The position numbers were made by a program, and so were the translations under genes. From Hydrangea macrophylla (Eukaryota; Streptophyta; Magnoliopsida; Cornales; Hydrangeaceae), in contig CM066997.1 in the NCBI GenBank assembly GCA_033977485.1, positions 80,260,634 through 80,324,633 on the forward strand: a DNA stretch of 64,000 bases, given 5' to 3'. Shown here piece by piece: positions 12,141 to 22,209 of this stretch (positions within the stretch are counted from its first letter, which is position 1; each line of letters starts with the position of its first letter). A model generated the notes under the pieces. That model saw only the letters and a list, made by a program, of their open reading frames with translations, did not search any database and was not told the origin of the DNA.

Positions 12141-13126
12141 TCAAATTTGGGTTCAGTGGCGTGTGTTGTTGGTCTTACAAAGTTCAAGATTCAAAATTAT
12201 ACATAAATCAAAATATTCTTCAAGTTAACACATATCACGTGAACAAGACAAATTTGCCATTTGTCAAAAGCTCTTTAATTTTTGCTACAACTTGAATTAA
12301 CTCAACTAGTTCTGTATGCTCTAGGATCTCTTTAGATGGAGAATTAAATTCTTCTTTTTCATGGGACGTGTACACGGGTGGATTTAGAAAATCAATACAG
12401 TGAGAATTGACAGAGGTTTGTACAGGGATTCGGGGGGGACTTGACATATTTATACATATTTTGTGTAGATATAAACTAATGCTAAAAAAATTATCCCATA
12501 TATATAAGTGGAAAGAGGACTTTTATAATTAACACCAAAAAAAAAAAATAGAGTGTAGTATGATAATTTTAAAATATCAAGGAAACTAATTATAATTTTT
12601 AGAGAGAATTAATTATAAATTATTATTTTTTTAGTGCAAATATCGAATTTTTTGAAAACCTAAAGAGAGCTTGAGCCCCACTTCTCCTTAGGACCACCCC
12701 GGACGTGTATTAGTGAGGTACGCTTTAGATATAGACAGAAGAAAAAAAAATAGAAAAAGGGATATATGTGAAAATACAGGCCTTTTTTTTTCTTAATGGA
12801 AAATATAGGCTTCGTATATGGTAAAGGTTGAGGAGTACATTAACTTGCAAAATCAGAGCCGAAATAAAAGACAGAAGTAAATAGCATGAGTTTTTATAGA
12901 AAGTCAAAATTGAGTTAAAAACTGTTATTTAAAACAAAGTTGAAAATGAAGGTAATATAAAACAAATGGAAAAAAAAAATTAAAATAAAATAAGGTCATT
13001 CTGAAGTGATAATTCTAAAAAAGGTTATTCAAATCAGCAGGCAAAAATAGATCATATTTACAAGTCTGTCAATTTTTGTAAATCAAGCTTGAGTAGCTCA
13101 TCACTCAAACTCAACTTGGCATATCG
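12141..13126. other. No gene seen
   Basis: AT-rich sequence. A 70-codon minus-strand frame at 12235-12447 has no recognisable motif and no support beyond being open. Confidence 0.4.
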
Positions 13127-13140
13127 AAAAGGTTTAACTG

Positions 13141-13256
13141 ACATAGATTGGTATAGCTCAAGTGGCAAAAAGTTTGGTGTATATAAGTCCCTTCTAATAC
13201 ATAGGTTCGGTATTCTAATCTCATTCCCTCCCCCGTATATAAAAAAAAAAAAAAAA
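13141..13256 (+). mobile_element. Short tRNA-derived SINE
   Basis: A pol III A-box-like TAGCTCAAGTGG (13154-13165) is followed about 40 bases later by a degenerate B box GGTTCGGTATTC (13204-13215) and a terminal poly(A) run. The whole is flanked by a direct repeat AAAAGG(T/C)TTAACTG (13127-13140 and 13257-13270, one mismatch), which is the target-site duplication of target-primed integration. The body is only about 100 bp. Confidence 0.75.
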
Positions 13257-13270
13257 AAAAGGCTTAACTG

Positions 13271-14200
13271 GACCAGGTTCAGTTTTGCTCTTACTTTTTA
13301 TCTGGTTCTTATAAAAACAACGGTAGGGTTGGTTTTCAGTTAAAAAATTGTTATTAAATTGGCATGGACTCCTATATAAGAAATTGACACTCGCAAAACA
13401 CTTGAACTTGAAAAACAAGTTCACCTTTATGAACCGCAGAACCGTTCTTTACTGTTTCAAACAACTTCCTAGGCACTTTAATTCATTTCAAGCACGAGCA
13501 CATCCACTTGGGGGCAAGAGCGGGACACTTGTCCCTTTCAACTTTTAAAAGTTAATTTTCACACAAATAAACATCTTTATGAACTTAACTAGCTTGAAGT
13601 GTTAAGGCCATATAGATATACATTTAAACATATTAAGGATTCTTTGTTTTACATGTGAAATTAGTGAGGAAAAAAAAAAAAGAATATAAATTAAGCATAT
13701 GAATATAATTTTTTTTATTGAGTTGTGAAGAGATTAGTTTATTTTTAAATAATTATATTTTTATCTTCAACCTACTATATGTCAAACTCACGGAACAACC
13801 ACACAATTTTAAAACTCTAAAAATCCAAAATTTTAATGTTTTTACGAAAAAAAAAAAAAAACCTTAAGAGTGCTACTACCAAATATTGAAATCCCATATA
13901 AGTGTGTGCCCCTAATATCACATTTCCACCCCTAGTTCCAAGACTGTCTTTTTATTCCCATTCCCAACTACCCCATTGTCTCTACTCACTTGATCCACGA
14001 ACACATATAGTTTTTGTCGGCAGGGGATGACCCAATGAATGGGCCAGCTTGTAACTTGTGGCCTCATTAAAATTTCAGTTTTTGACCAAAAAAAACTTTC
14101 AGTTTGAGCAATTAAATCTCCAAAGCTGAAAACTTGAGAACTCTCAGCTTTTGCAGCTACATTCTCAGAATCTCAGTCAAAGAATACAGATAGTGGTCGT
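13271..14200. other. No gene seen
   Basis: AT-rich with homopolymer A and T tracts; no element termini or coding signal recognised. Confidence 0.4.
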
Positions 14201-14209
14201 TCTTAATTG

Positions 14210-14370
14210 GAAAATGTTAGACTCACACATTTTTTTACATACTATGTTTTAAATGCGTGTATCTTGTGTTTTTTTGAATTTTTTATTTACACTTTTTTGT
14301 GCTCCACTTACACAGCACAGAGTACATGCATTTAAGGTGAGTGTAAAAAAGTGTGTAGGTGTAATAGTGC
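14210..14370. mobile_element. Small inverted-repeat MITE, superfamily unclear
   Basis: The left part ...CTCACACATTTTTTTACA and the inverted right part ...CTACACACTTTTTTACAC pair with each other. Flanks CTTAATTG and TCTAATTG could be an imperfect 8-9 bp duplication. Ends resemble those of the Mutator-type MITE at 19736. Boundaries are approximate. Confidence 0.45.
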
Positions 14371-14434
14371 TCTAATTGATTTCAACTATAGGAAGTTAAG
14401 TCATTCACTAGTGTCTAACATTTATGATCTGTTT

Positions 14435-15296
14435 GATAATCATTTTATTTATTTATTTTATTTTATTAATTTTTTTTTTGAAAAAAAATTCATTTGGTAA
14501 ACTCAATTTTGTTTTTGTTTTTTTTTTTCAAAACAATTTTTAAAAAGAGACCAAAATTGGTAACAAAAAATTGTAGCTTCCAAAAATCAAAATTGATTTT
14601 AAAACAAAATGGTACTGTCCATTGACTTGAAATTTTTGGAAAAAAGACTAAATTGTCTTTTCAGACCAAATGGACACCGCCATTGGGTTCAGAACGTTAA
14701 AGAACCTTGGGATAGGTAAGCCCTTGCTATTTGAAGACTTTATTTATATTAACTTATTAAATGTAAGCCCCAATGACATTTTGATTATTTTACAATATAT
14801 ATGCATATATATATATATATACAGTTTTTAGGTTTTAAAATATTTTTCAGATTAATATGCGCTCATAGGCTCTGATGACGTTCAATTCTGGTTTAATCTT
14901 AAAAGCTATGTCATTTAAAGATTCAAGGGCAAAATAATCATTTTACAAAAAAAAAATTAAAAATAAATCCAGGCCAAATGGACAGTACCATTGAATCCAG
15001 AATATCGAATAATCTTAAGTTCGGTCACTCCATGTTATTTGAAGACTTTATTTGTACTAATTTATTAAAAGTAAGTTTCAAAGGGCAATTTGGTTATTTT
15101 ACGATATATGTACTTTTTGGGAAAACTCTATTTGCTCACAAAATAGAGTTTACCAAATGTTTTTTTTTTTTTTTCAAAAAGGAAACAAAGTTCCCAAACT
15201 CATTTTCTATTTTCGATTTTCTGAAATGAACGCAAAAACTTCCAGCATAAAAACTGAAAAAAATAAAAATAAATAAAATGAAATGGTTATTATTTA
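14435..15296. mobile_element. Second, shorter member of the foldback family
   Basis: Begins near GATCTGTTTGATAATCATTT and ends in AAATGAAATGGTTAT, degenerate versions of the ends of the 3343-6355 element. Its interior holds about two copies of the same ~280-bp unit in the orientation of the right arm (for example CCAAATGGACA, then TTTGAAGACTTTA, then AGGCTCTGATGACGTTCAAT). It lacks a counterpart left arm, so it is a deletion derivative or a younger, simpler form. Confidence 0.65.
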
Positions 15297-15487
15297 TTAG
15301 CAGTTGAAAGAATATTCATATCTGGAGAAAATGATCATGATAGTCACTGAGTTCTTGTGTGATAGCAACAACTTGACACTGGACGGTTGTGCTATTTATT
15401 AAGAAAGCAACTTCAAACTATTTCATTTTCCATACAACACCAATTTATTTGGAAATAGAGTCTCTTCTTAGCAGGTCTTTTCTAACA

Positions 15488-15589
15488 CTCCGTTTGTTTG
15501 AATGTAAAATGTTCTCCGAAATTTTTTTTACATACAATTTGACTGAAAATATTTTACGGTAAATATTTTGCGTTAAAACAAACGAAGGG
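15488..15589. mobile_element. About 100-bp foldback MITE
   Basis: CTCCGTTTGTTTGAATGTAAAAT on the left is mirrored at the right end by ...TTTGCGTTAAAACAAACGAAGG. The centre also pairs (TATTTTACGGTAAATATTTT). Target duplication not clear. Confidence 0.55.
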
Positions 15590-15732
15590 TAAGTTCTCTT
15601 AATGGAATGAATGCATTTTTATAGACTGAATCTAATTATCAACACTAGTACATCTTCGTGTATGATTCAATTACTGTTAAATAAAATTGCACAAAATATT
15701 AAACAGTACAATGGCAGTCTGGTACGATGCAG

Positions 15733-15767
<35 letters not shown>

Positions 15768-16403
15768 CAACCGCAGGATCCCAAATTCGGTGGGGACATC
15801 TTTAATTGATGGTTCATCACATTGAGTGGATATATTGGCATTGGGCAACCAGTACTAGTCACAAGGGGTACTAGAAATGAATAATGATTATTCGGGTACA
15901 AAGCATAAGAGGGGGAGATGCAGACTTATTATTGACTTATTAAACAACAATACAAGACTTGCTGCTAAAAAATTGGATTCATAATAGAATCCTATAAATT
16001 AATAGAACATATATGTGATCATGTCAATTGCTTATTATATTTATTTATATACATTGGTATAGTCTATGTCTTATATATAGCTGTTGTGAAATATTGTGCA
16101 CAAATTCAGAAATTAGTTCGGAGTAATATCCTAAATCATGTTGGAAGGGTGTCATTTTCATGCATGGTGCATTTACATGCCTCCAAAGTTATAAGGGAAA
16201 TAACATCCTACAACAGCGTGCCGTACGAGAGCTAAATTTAGAGCATCTTCAATGTACCATGTTATTTTTAGCATGTCAATTTTATTTTTAGGTATTATTA
16301 CAGTGTCAAATGCTATATTTTGACATTTTTGTTCCAATGTTACATGACATTTCAAATGTTAAAAATTATTATAAACAACCATAATTATTATAAACAAGCA
16401 TGT
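15590..16403. other. No gene seen
   Basis: Contains a long A run (15732-15766) and a fragment resembling a MITE end (GAGCATCTTCAATG near 16239). No coding signal. Confidence 0.4.
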
Positions 16404-16546
16404 AGGCTTTCATGGGTGTCAACCTGTCAACTTTCAACCACTCCATAGTTAGTCAAAACGTGCAACATGACAGCCTGATATTTTGTAGAGAAAAAAATTT
16501 CTACACCTCTCCAGAATTTTTCATATTTGATTGCATTCTGTTGAAA
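16404..16546 (+). repeat. Local direct repeat, copy 1
   Basis: The block from GGCTTTCATGGGTGTCAACC through GCAACATGACAGCC to GATTGCATTCTG recurs in the same order at 18925-19044 with substitutions and a short deletion. It is not part of a recognised element. It records an old duplication of about 2.5 kb spacing, with all the elements between (two hATs, TRIM) lying inside. Confidence 0.7.
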
Positions 16547-16616
16547 AATTGTTCTTCAGGAGCATCTGCTAAGTATGAACTCCAGCTCCATGTCATAATA
16601 TAAGTTTGGTGTTGTG

Positions 16617-17031
16617 CAGGGGCGGATTCAGGATTTTTGATCAGGGGAGGCTAAATTATACGGAGGTTCGGGGGCAGCGCTCCTGAGGCGAATTTTTTTA
16701 GGTCTACTTATACACAATTATATGTAAAATTGTAAAATTGGTTTAACACCCCTAGTTTGGGGGTAAATCATGTAATTTTAGGGGGCCTATTTCTAAAACC
16801 TGTAATATATAACATACAAATTTAGAATTTTCAAAAGTCTAGGGGGGCCTGTGTCTAAAACCTATAAAATATTGTATGTAAATCTAGAATTTTTAAAGGT
16901 TCAGGAGGGGCCTGTGTGAATTTTAGGTGGGCCTATTTGTAAAATTTGAAAAATATTACATATAATTATATAATTTTCAAAAGTTCAGGAGGGGCTGTGC
17001 CACCCCTGGGGTACACTTCGGTCCGCCCCTG
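16617..17031. mobile_element. hAT-type MITE 1
   Basis: Terminal inverted repeats CAGGGGCGGA / TCCGCCCCTG are perfect. The 8-bp target duplication GTGTTGTG (16609-16616 and 17032-17039) is perfect. The interior repeats short blocks of the type 'GGGGGCCTGTGTCTAAAACCT'. It is 415 bp with no coding capacity. Confidence 0.92.
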
Positions 17032-17070
17032 GTGTTGTGGACTCAGATTTTCCAATTTTCTCATGGTGCA

Positions 17071-17595
17071 TAGGGGTGGGCAAAAATCGAACCGAAGAAC
17101 CGACCGCAAACCGACCGAACATGGTCGGTTTAAATTCGGTTGGCGGTCGAAATCGGTTGAATGTATGTGATTTCTTCGGTTTCACGGTCGGTTCACGGTT
17201 GACAAGGTTAAAAAATCGATAAAACCGAACCGACCGAATTATTAGTCAATACTTACACTTCTACTAGACTACTTCTACAGTTCTACTAGACTACTGAGTA
17301 ATTGTATAGATATAATAATAATATATAATATAAAATGATCATAAAACTATAAAAGTGTCAACAACACCATCCAACAGTCATGCTTCATTTTGATAATAGT
17401 GTAATTTTTTTTTTTATAACAGTAATTCTCCAACCGACCAAATCGACCGCCAACCGACACAAACCGAACCGATCGAAAATCGACAATAACGGTCGGTTGA
17501 CGGTTCTAGTACTGAGAAAATCGATTACATCGGTTCAGTTGGCGATTTTACCCAAAATCGAACCGACCGACCGAATGCGCCCCCCCCCCCCCCTA
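17071..17595. mobile_element. hAT-type MITE 2
   Basis: Left end TAGGGGTGGGCAAAAATCGA; right end C-run followed by CCCCTA. A perfect 8-bp duplication ATGGTGCA flanks it (17063-17070 and 17596-17603). Both subterminal regions are rich in ACCGACCG / CGGTCGGTT blocks in inverted orientation, a layout typical of transposase-binding repeats. Only 39 bases separate it from hAT-type MITE 1. Confidence 0.92.
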
Positions 17596-17616
17596 ATGGT
17601 GCATGCCAACAAAGAC

Positions 17617-17656
<40 letters not shown>

Positions 17657-17699
17657 CTTACTTTCAAACCTGAGCTTGAGGTTACAATATTTCACTAAA

Positions 17700-18027
17700 T
17701 GTTGGAGTTTCTCACATTGATTGTGGAAGGGGCTGTGGTCGGTTAATAAATGTGAGGGAAAGCCTCACCTCATAAGCTAGCTTTTGGGATTGAGAAGGCC
17801 CAAAACCACCCAACATTGGTATCAAAACCCAGGTTACAACATCTCAGCCCAACAGGGGAGAGACTGGTTGATGGTTTGCCGACCAAAAGCCCAATGTGTG
17901 AGGGGAAAATTGTTGGGGTTTTCCACATTGATTGTGGAAGGGACTGGTGGTCGATTTATAAATGTGAGGGAAAGCCTCACCGCATAAGCTAGCTTTTGGG
18001 CTTGAGAAGGCCCAAGACCACCCAACA
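17700..18027 (+). mobile_element. TRIM (terminal-repeat retrotransposon in miniature)
   Basis: Two direct repeats of 116 bp (17700-17815) and 117 bp (17911-18027), about 90% alike by eye, both begin TGTTGG and end CCACCCAACA. Directly after the first lies TGGTATCAAAAC (17817-17828), a near match to the initiator tRNA-Met PBS. Before the second is a purine tract GTGTGAGGGGAAAAT. A 5-bp duplication CTAAA flanks the element (17695-17699 and 18028-18032). The internal region is 95 bp and cannot code, so movement depends on another element's enzymes. Confidence 0.95.
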
Positions 18028-18167
18028 CTAAATACACGTTGTTACTCGAATGAATTTGTAAGAAGGAGAGCATATGAGTCAGTACATACAATAAAAAGAA
18101 AATCCTGTCATATAATTTTCTGTTGGCTATCTGTTTCCTTCTCTTCAAGAAATTAGAAAAAGTTATA

Positions 18168-18326
18168 AAGCACGGACACAGACACTCCAACACGAATACG
18201 ACATGATGCTGGCACGTCGACATGATGAAATCCTAAAAAATTGCACGTCGATACTACATAAAAAGTGTTAAAGAAGTATCGTGTCCATACACGCGACACG
18301 TTACCTTCTTAGAAGTGTCAGTGCTT
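18168..18326. mobile_element. Probable inverted-repeat MITE
   Basis: Starts AAGCACGGACAC and ends GTGTCAGTGCTT, an imperfect inverted repeat; the interior is rich in ACACG/CGTGT blocks. No clear target duplication. Confidence 0.45.
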
Positions 18327-19297
18327 CCTAGTGAAAAAGCCTCCATCAGTTTCTTCATCCGATTCAATTACAACTCTGCACCCTCTTTCCTGCATCATTA
18401 GATCTCCGTATCAGTTTAAAAAGTGAAACTAGATTCACACTCTTCGATGTGTTATGTCTATATAAAGTTTCCTAAAGGCATTTATTGTGAAAGATCAACT
18501 TGCACTAATAAGTTCATTCTAGCTAGTAACCTTTTCTTAATCCCTCCGAACAAATGACTGTGCAGCCGGCCAGAAAGAAAAGGAAATCCAGATGAAAAAA
18601 GATTAAGCTTTGTTTGTTTACTGGATTTAGCGGGGGAAAAGAAAAGAAAATATAGAGGAAAACCTTTTTTTCCTTTGTTTTGGTTAATAAGAAAAATAAT
18701 GAGAAAAACAGAAATGAAAAGAGAATTAGTTAAGAAATAAATTAAACACTTTGAATATTGTGTGTCATCTCCCTTTCCTTTATTCACATATTTTACAATT
18801 ATATTTTAGAAATTTTTAGTTTTTAATATTATTTAAGCATGAAATAAAACACAAAGAAAAACACGAGAGAAATAACCTCAGCGTTACAGTGGAAACTTAA
18901 ACCACCTATATATATATATATATAGGCTTTCATGGGTGTCAACCACTCCATATATAAATCAACACACATGCAACATGACAGCCGGATGTTTCGTAGAGAA
19001 CAACTTTAAATCTCTTCAGAATGTCTCATACTTGCTTGCATTCTGATTTTTGGGATCTCGAGGAAATTGATTTTGTATGTCACATACAACACTAATTCTT
19101 TGTAATTTAACTAACCAACTTTTATTACAAACCGAATAATACATACTTGCTTGTAAAAAATATTGGATTTGCTTGATTGTGAAAAATGGATTTGCTTTTG
19201 TTAATGATAGAATCCAATCAAAAACTAACTAAACCATAATGCCCGTGACAAAGAAAGGAAGAACATTGCTAATTCGATAAAAATATAGTGCACTCAC
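18327..19297. other. No certain gene; contains copy 2 of a local repeat
   Basis: AT-rich. Holds 18925-19044, the second copy of the repeat at 16404-16546, and a short TA microsatellite (18906-18924). A minus-strand stretch near 18340-18385 reads as a charged peptide (CRVVIESDEETDGG) and might be a relic exon, but this rests on sense alone. Confidence 0.35.
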
Positions 19298-19344
19298 CAA
19301 TGGCGGATCCAGGAATTTCATCCATTGGGGGCGAAGCTGATGAC

Positions 19345-20152
19345 TAGGCCTGTATACGAGATGAACCGCTTAACAAGCCCTCGCAAACATGCTCGATACA
19401 ATCTCTGCTCGGCTCGGCTCGGCTCGGCTCGTTTAACAAACAAGCCAAGCTCAAGCCTAGATTTTAGGCTTGTTTATTAAATAAGCCAAACTCAAACACA
19501 CATGAGCTCGACTCAACAGACCTTGTGAACGCGTTTGAATAAGACTTCCGAGTTAGCGCGCGAAAAAGCTTGTGAATAGGCTTGATATAGTGTATACCAA
19601 CCTACATATGTAAATCTATTAAATGACAATGTTGTTTGGATACACCTTACCTTTCCCAAAAAAAGCTATTGTTTTGGTAGGCTAGTGAAAAAGCTTGGTA
19701 AAAGGCTTGTATATTGGTTATATATATTATTTATAGGGAAATGCTAGATGCACAAAAAATATGCACAGTCAAATGCACAACCTGCTTAAAATTATTGGAC
19801 TTCGTGCTGAAAAGTCTGTACACACAAAAAGACAAAAAAAATGGGTGTACAGTTTTTTCAGCACGATGTCCAACAATTTTAAGCTGGTTGTGCATTTAGT
19901 TGTGCATTTTTGTTGTGCATCTAGCATTACTCTTATTTATATTGGTTATAAAACTATGTAGTTTCAGGTGACTTATGAAAAGCTCGTGGTCAAGCTTGAA
20001 TTACATACTCGTTTAATATAAACAAGTCAAACTCAAGTATACATGAGCTCGACTCGTTTAATAAACAAGTCCAGCTCAAGCATGAATTTCAATCTCGTTT
20101 AATATTCAAGTCAATCTCAAATACACATGAGTTTGGCTAGTATACACCCCTA
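19345..20152. mobile_element. Middle hAT-type MITE of the nest
   Basis: Left end TAGGCCTGTATACGAG, right end CTAGTATACACCCCTA (inverted TAGGGGTGTATAC). Flanking octamers CTGATGAC and CTAACGAC match at six of eight positions. The subterminal zones repeat GGCTCGGCTCG and CTCGTTTAATA(A)AC(A)AGTC blocks. Its own body is split by the MITE at 19736-19932. Confidence 0.75.
19736..19932. mobile_element. Inner Mutator-type MITE of the nest
   Basis: Ends GGGAAATGCTAGATGCACAA and, inverted, GAGTAATGCTAGATGCACAA. The 9-bp duplication TTATTTATA is perfect on both sides (19727-19735 and 19933-19941), the size used by Mutator-like elements. The two halves pair along most of their length (blocks TGCTTAAAATTATTGGACTTC and its inverted partner), so the RNA would fold into one long hairpin. 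Confidence 0.9.
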
Positions 20153-20459
20153 CTAACGACTAAGGAAGATATATATTTTTTCTCAAGTATTAAAACATGA
20201 CAAAATTGAAAATTATTGTATACATGTATCTAATATTTTCAACACAATAAAATAGCATAATAACTTAATTCCACTACTCCTCTTCATATTAGATCTCATT
20301 ATAATCTCTAAAAAGTTCCATAGTTAACAAATAGTTTACTAAAACTCCAAGTATTTTTTAAAACTATCATATATATACCCCTTTTTTTTTTTCTTCCAAA
20401 AATTGAGTAGAGGCGGCCGACCCGCTTGCTTCCATTGTCGGTCCGCCCCTGGCCTTTAC

Positions 20460-21060
20460 TAACTAAAATTTTTCCGGATTTTTAGTTCTTAGAAGCATAC
20501 AGAAACACAGTGGGCTCATTTCAATGCAAAAAGTGTAGGACATCCAAATGGAAATATTATTAAAAATAAAAAATAAAAAATAAATAAAGGAGTATTTTCT
20601 GTCAATTCACCTAAGCTAACAAAATTACTTGCACAGTATAAAAGGTAGTAGAGCATACAAATATGAAAGTACCAGAGCAAGCATAAAGTGTTACCTTACC
20701 TTCAAGTTAAAATTAATGTATTACAGTATTTTCTCTTTCTCCTCCCTGCTTAATTTCCTAAGAATCCTTTCTGTCTCTTCCTTGGCATCTGCCATTGAAT
20801 AGTTTTTCTATGTCTTTCCATAAACAAAAACAGGTAATTAGTTCAATGGATCTAAAACATACTCCGTATGTAATGGATACAGGTTAAAGAGTTTTTAACA
20901 GGAAAACAAAGCAAATCCACCTAGAATGTAGATATATATATATATATATATAAGCTCATGCAATGTATGTAACATATACTCGTATATAAGTCAAACATTC
21001 CTTAGAATCAATATCTTCTTTAATTTGGTTGTTTAATTTGTTTGATATTTGAAACAAACT
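20460..21060. other. No certain gene
   Basis: AT-rich. A minus-strand run at about 20735-20800 encodes a 24-residue charged peptide starting MADAKEETERILRKL and then stops. It may be chance or a relic exon. Confidence 0.35.
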
Positions 21061-21068
21061 TAAATTAA

Positions 21069-21200
21069 GGGCTCGCATGATAACGTTGTGGTTTTTGGTT
21101 TTCAGTTTTGGTTTTCATTTTTTGTATTGAATCAAAATTCAATACAAAAAATGAAAACCAAAACTGAAAACCAAAAACCACAACGTTATCATGCGAGCCC
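21069..21200. mobile_element. 132-bp near-perfect palindromic hAT-type MITE
   Basis: The left half starting GGGCTCGCATGATAACG is the exact reverse complement of the right half ending CGTTATCATGCGAGCCC, with a four-base centre (CAAA). A perfect 8-bp duplication TAAATTAA flanks it (21061-21068 and 21201-21208). No mismatch between the arms is seen, so it is either young or kept identical by conversion. Confidence 0.93.
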
Positions 21201-21324
21201 TAAATTAATCAAACTCTTCCTTTTTATTTTGGTAGCCTTAGCGTCAATTTACAAGTCCAAAAAAAAAAAAATACAACTAGCTACGCCTTTCAATTTGAAT
21301 TGTTACTACTACAACATCAATAGC

Positions 21325-21563
21325 TGTTGGGTATTTCGTGTATTTTGGGTTCCATATACATGAGATGTTAATGGGCTTGCTTTAAATAAGCTCAGTTGGC
21401 CACTCTTTGGTCTTTCTCCTTGGGCCTTGTTTGCTAGCTAATCAATTTAGCTAAAGAATTAAAAACAAAAGTGATGCTGTGATTCACGGTCAGGACTTCG
21501 GCACAACATATAGAAAGTAGAAATAGAGAGAATTCCAGAAATATATATATATATATATATATA
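21325..21563 (+). repeat. Copia 2 5' LTR, first segment
   Basis: Positions 21325-21518 align with 39898-40108, including CCATATACATGA, ATGTTAATGGGC, AATAAGCTCAGT and AAGAATTAAAAACAAAAGTG. A deletion of about 25 bp relative to the 3' LTR lies near 21418. The last about 45 bases before the Helitron (GTAGAAATAGAGAG..., then an AT repeat) have no counterpart in the 3' LTR and may be local slippage or filler. Confidence 0.9.
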
Positions 21564-21674
21564 CTAGTCATATAACACGTGCGTTGCACGTGATTGGTGC
21601 ACATTTATAAATATCTTTAATCTTGAGAATAGTTTGTGATGAGAACTTCATGACTAACAAATCTACAATGTTAA

Positions 21675-21800
21675 TTTGACACTTTTGGTGTAGTGGTCTT
21701 ATGTGAGGACTTAAGTTCCGGGGACCAGTGAAGGAGAGAGGGGCAGTGTTTGAACCTTAGTAAAGAGCTAGGCATATAGATTCTTTTCCAACTGGGCTAA
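21675..21800 (+). mobile_element. SINE-like segment with pol III boxes, in Helitron copy 1
   Basis: TGGTGTAGTGG (21685-21695) resembles a tRNA A box and GTTTGAACC (about 21748-21756) a B box, spaced by about 52 bases. No poly(A) or TSD is obvious. It recurs in Helitron copy 2 (about 27152-27277), so it was present before duplication. Confidence 0.4.
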
Positions 21801-22209
21801 AAGTGTGGCTCATGTTAAGGATATGTTTGATAACCCAATTTAGTGTTGTAAAAGAAATATTTAACCCTTATTATTTTCAGTATACCACTTAACACTAACT
21901 GAAATACCAAATAGATGGTTAAACTAAATTTAAGGGTGATTCTGTTCTTAATAAGAGAACATACATATTAAAGCAATTAAATGTCAAAGAACATACAAAA
22001 ATTTTGGGTTAAATTTAGTAATTAAAATTTTAGCACATAAAATTCAATACTTTTAAGTACTTAGTTTGTAGTTTTATCAAAGCAGTTAAATTTGGTCAGA
22101 ACTCAAAAAATAAAAAATATTTATATTTTTTAGTCTAGAAGTAAAAATAAATAAATAAATAAAAATAAAAAAATAAAAAGATCATATAGAAGTACTTTAA
22201 TTGTTGCTC

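Larger units (their letters stand above)
19298..20451. mobile_element. Outer hAT-type MITE of a three-level nest
   Basis: Left end CAATGGCGGATCCAGG and inverted right end CAGGGGCGGACC match the TIR of the element at 16617. Flanks GCACTCAC (19290-19297) and GCCTTTAC (20452-20459) agree at only five of eight positions, so the duplication is eroded or the ends are slightly off. Its body is split by the element at 19345-20152. Confidence 0.65.

Noticed and set aside
12235..12447. 70-codon minus-strand frame with normal-looking composition
   Set aside because: No recognised motif, no splice or promoter evidence, and close to degenerate AT-rich DNA; not enough to call a gene.
21675..21800. A functional tRNA gene suggested by A-box- and B-box-like motifs
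   Set aside because: No cloverleaf can be drawn from the flanking bases and box spacing is not that of a tRNA; at most a SINE-like segment.
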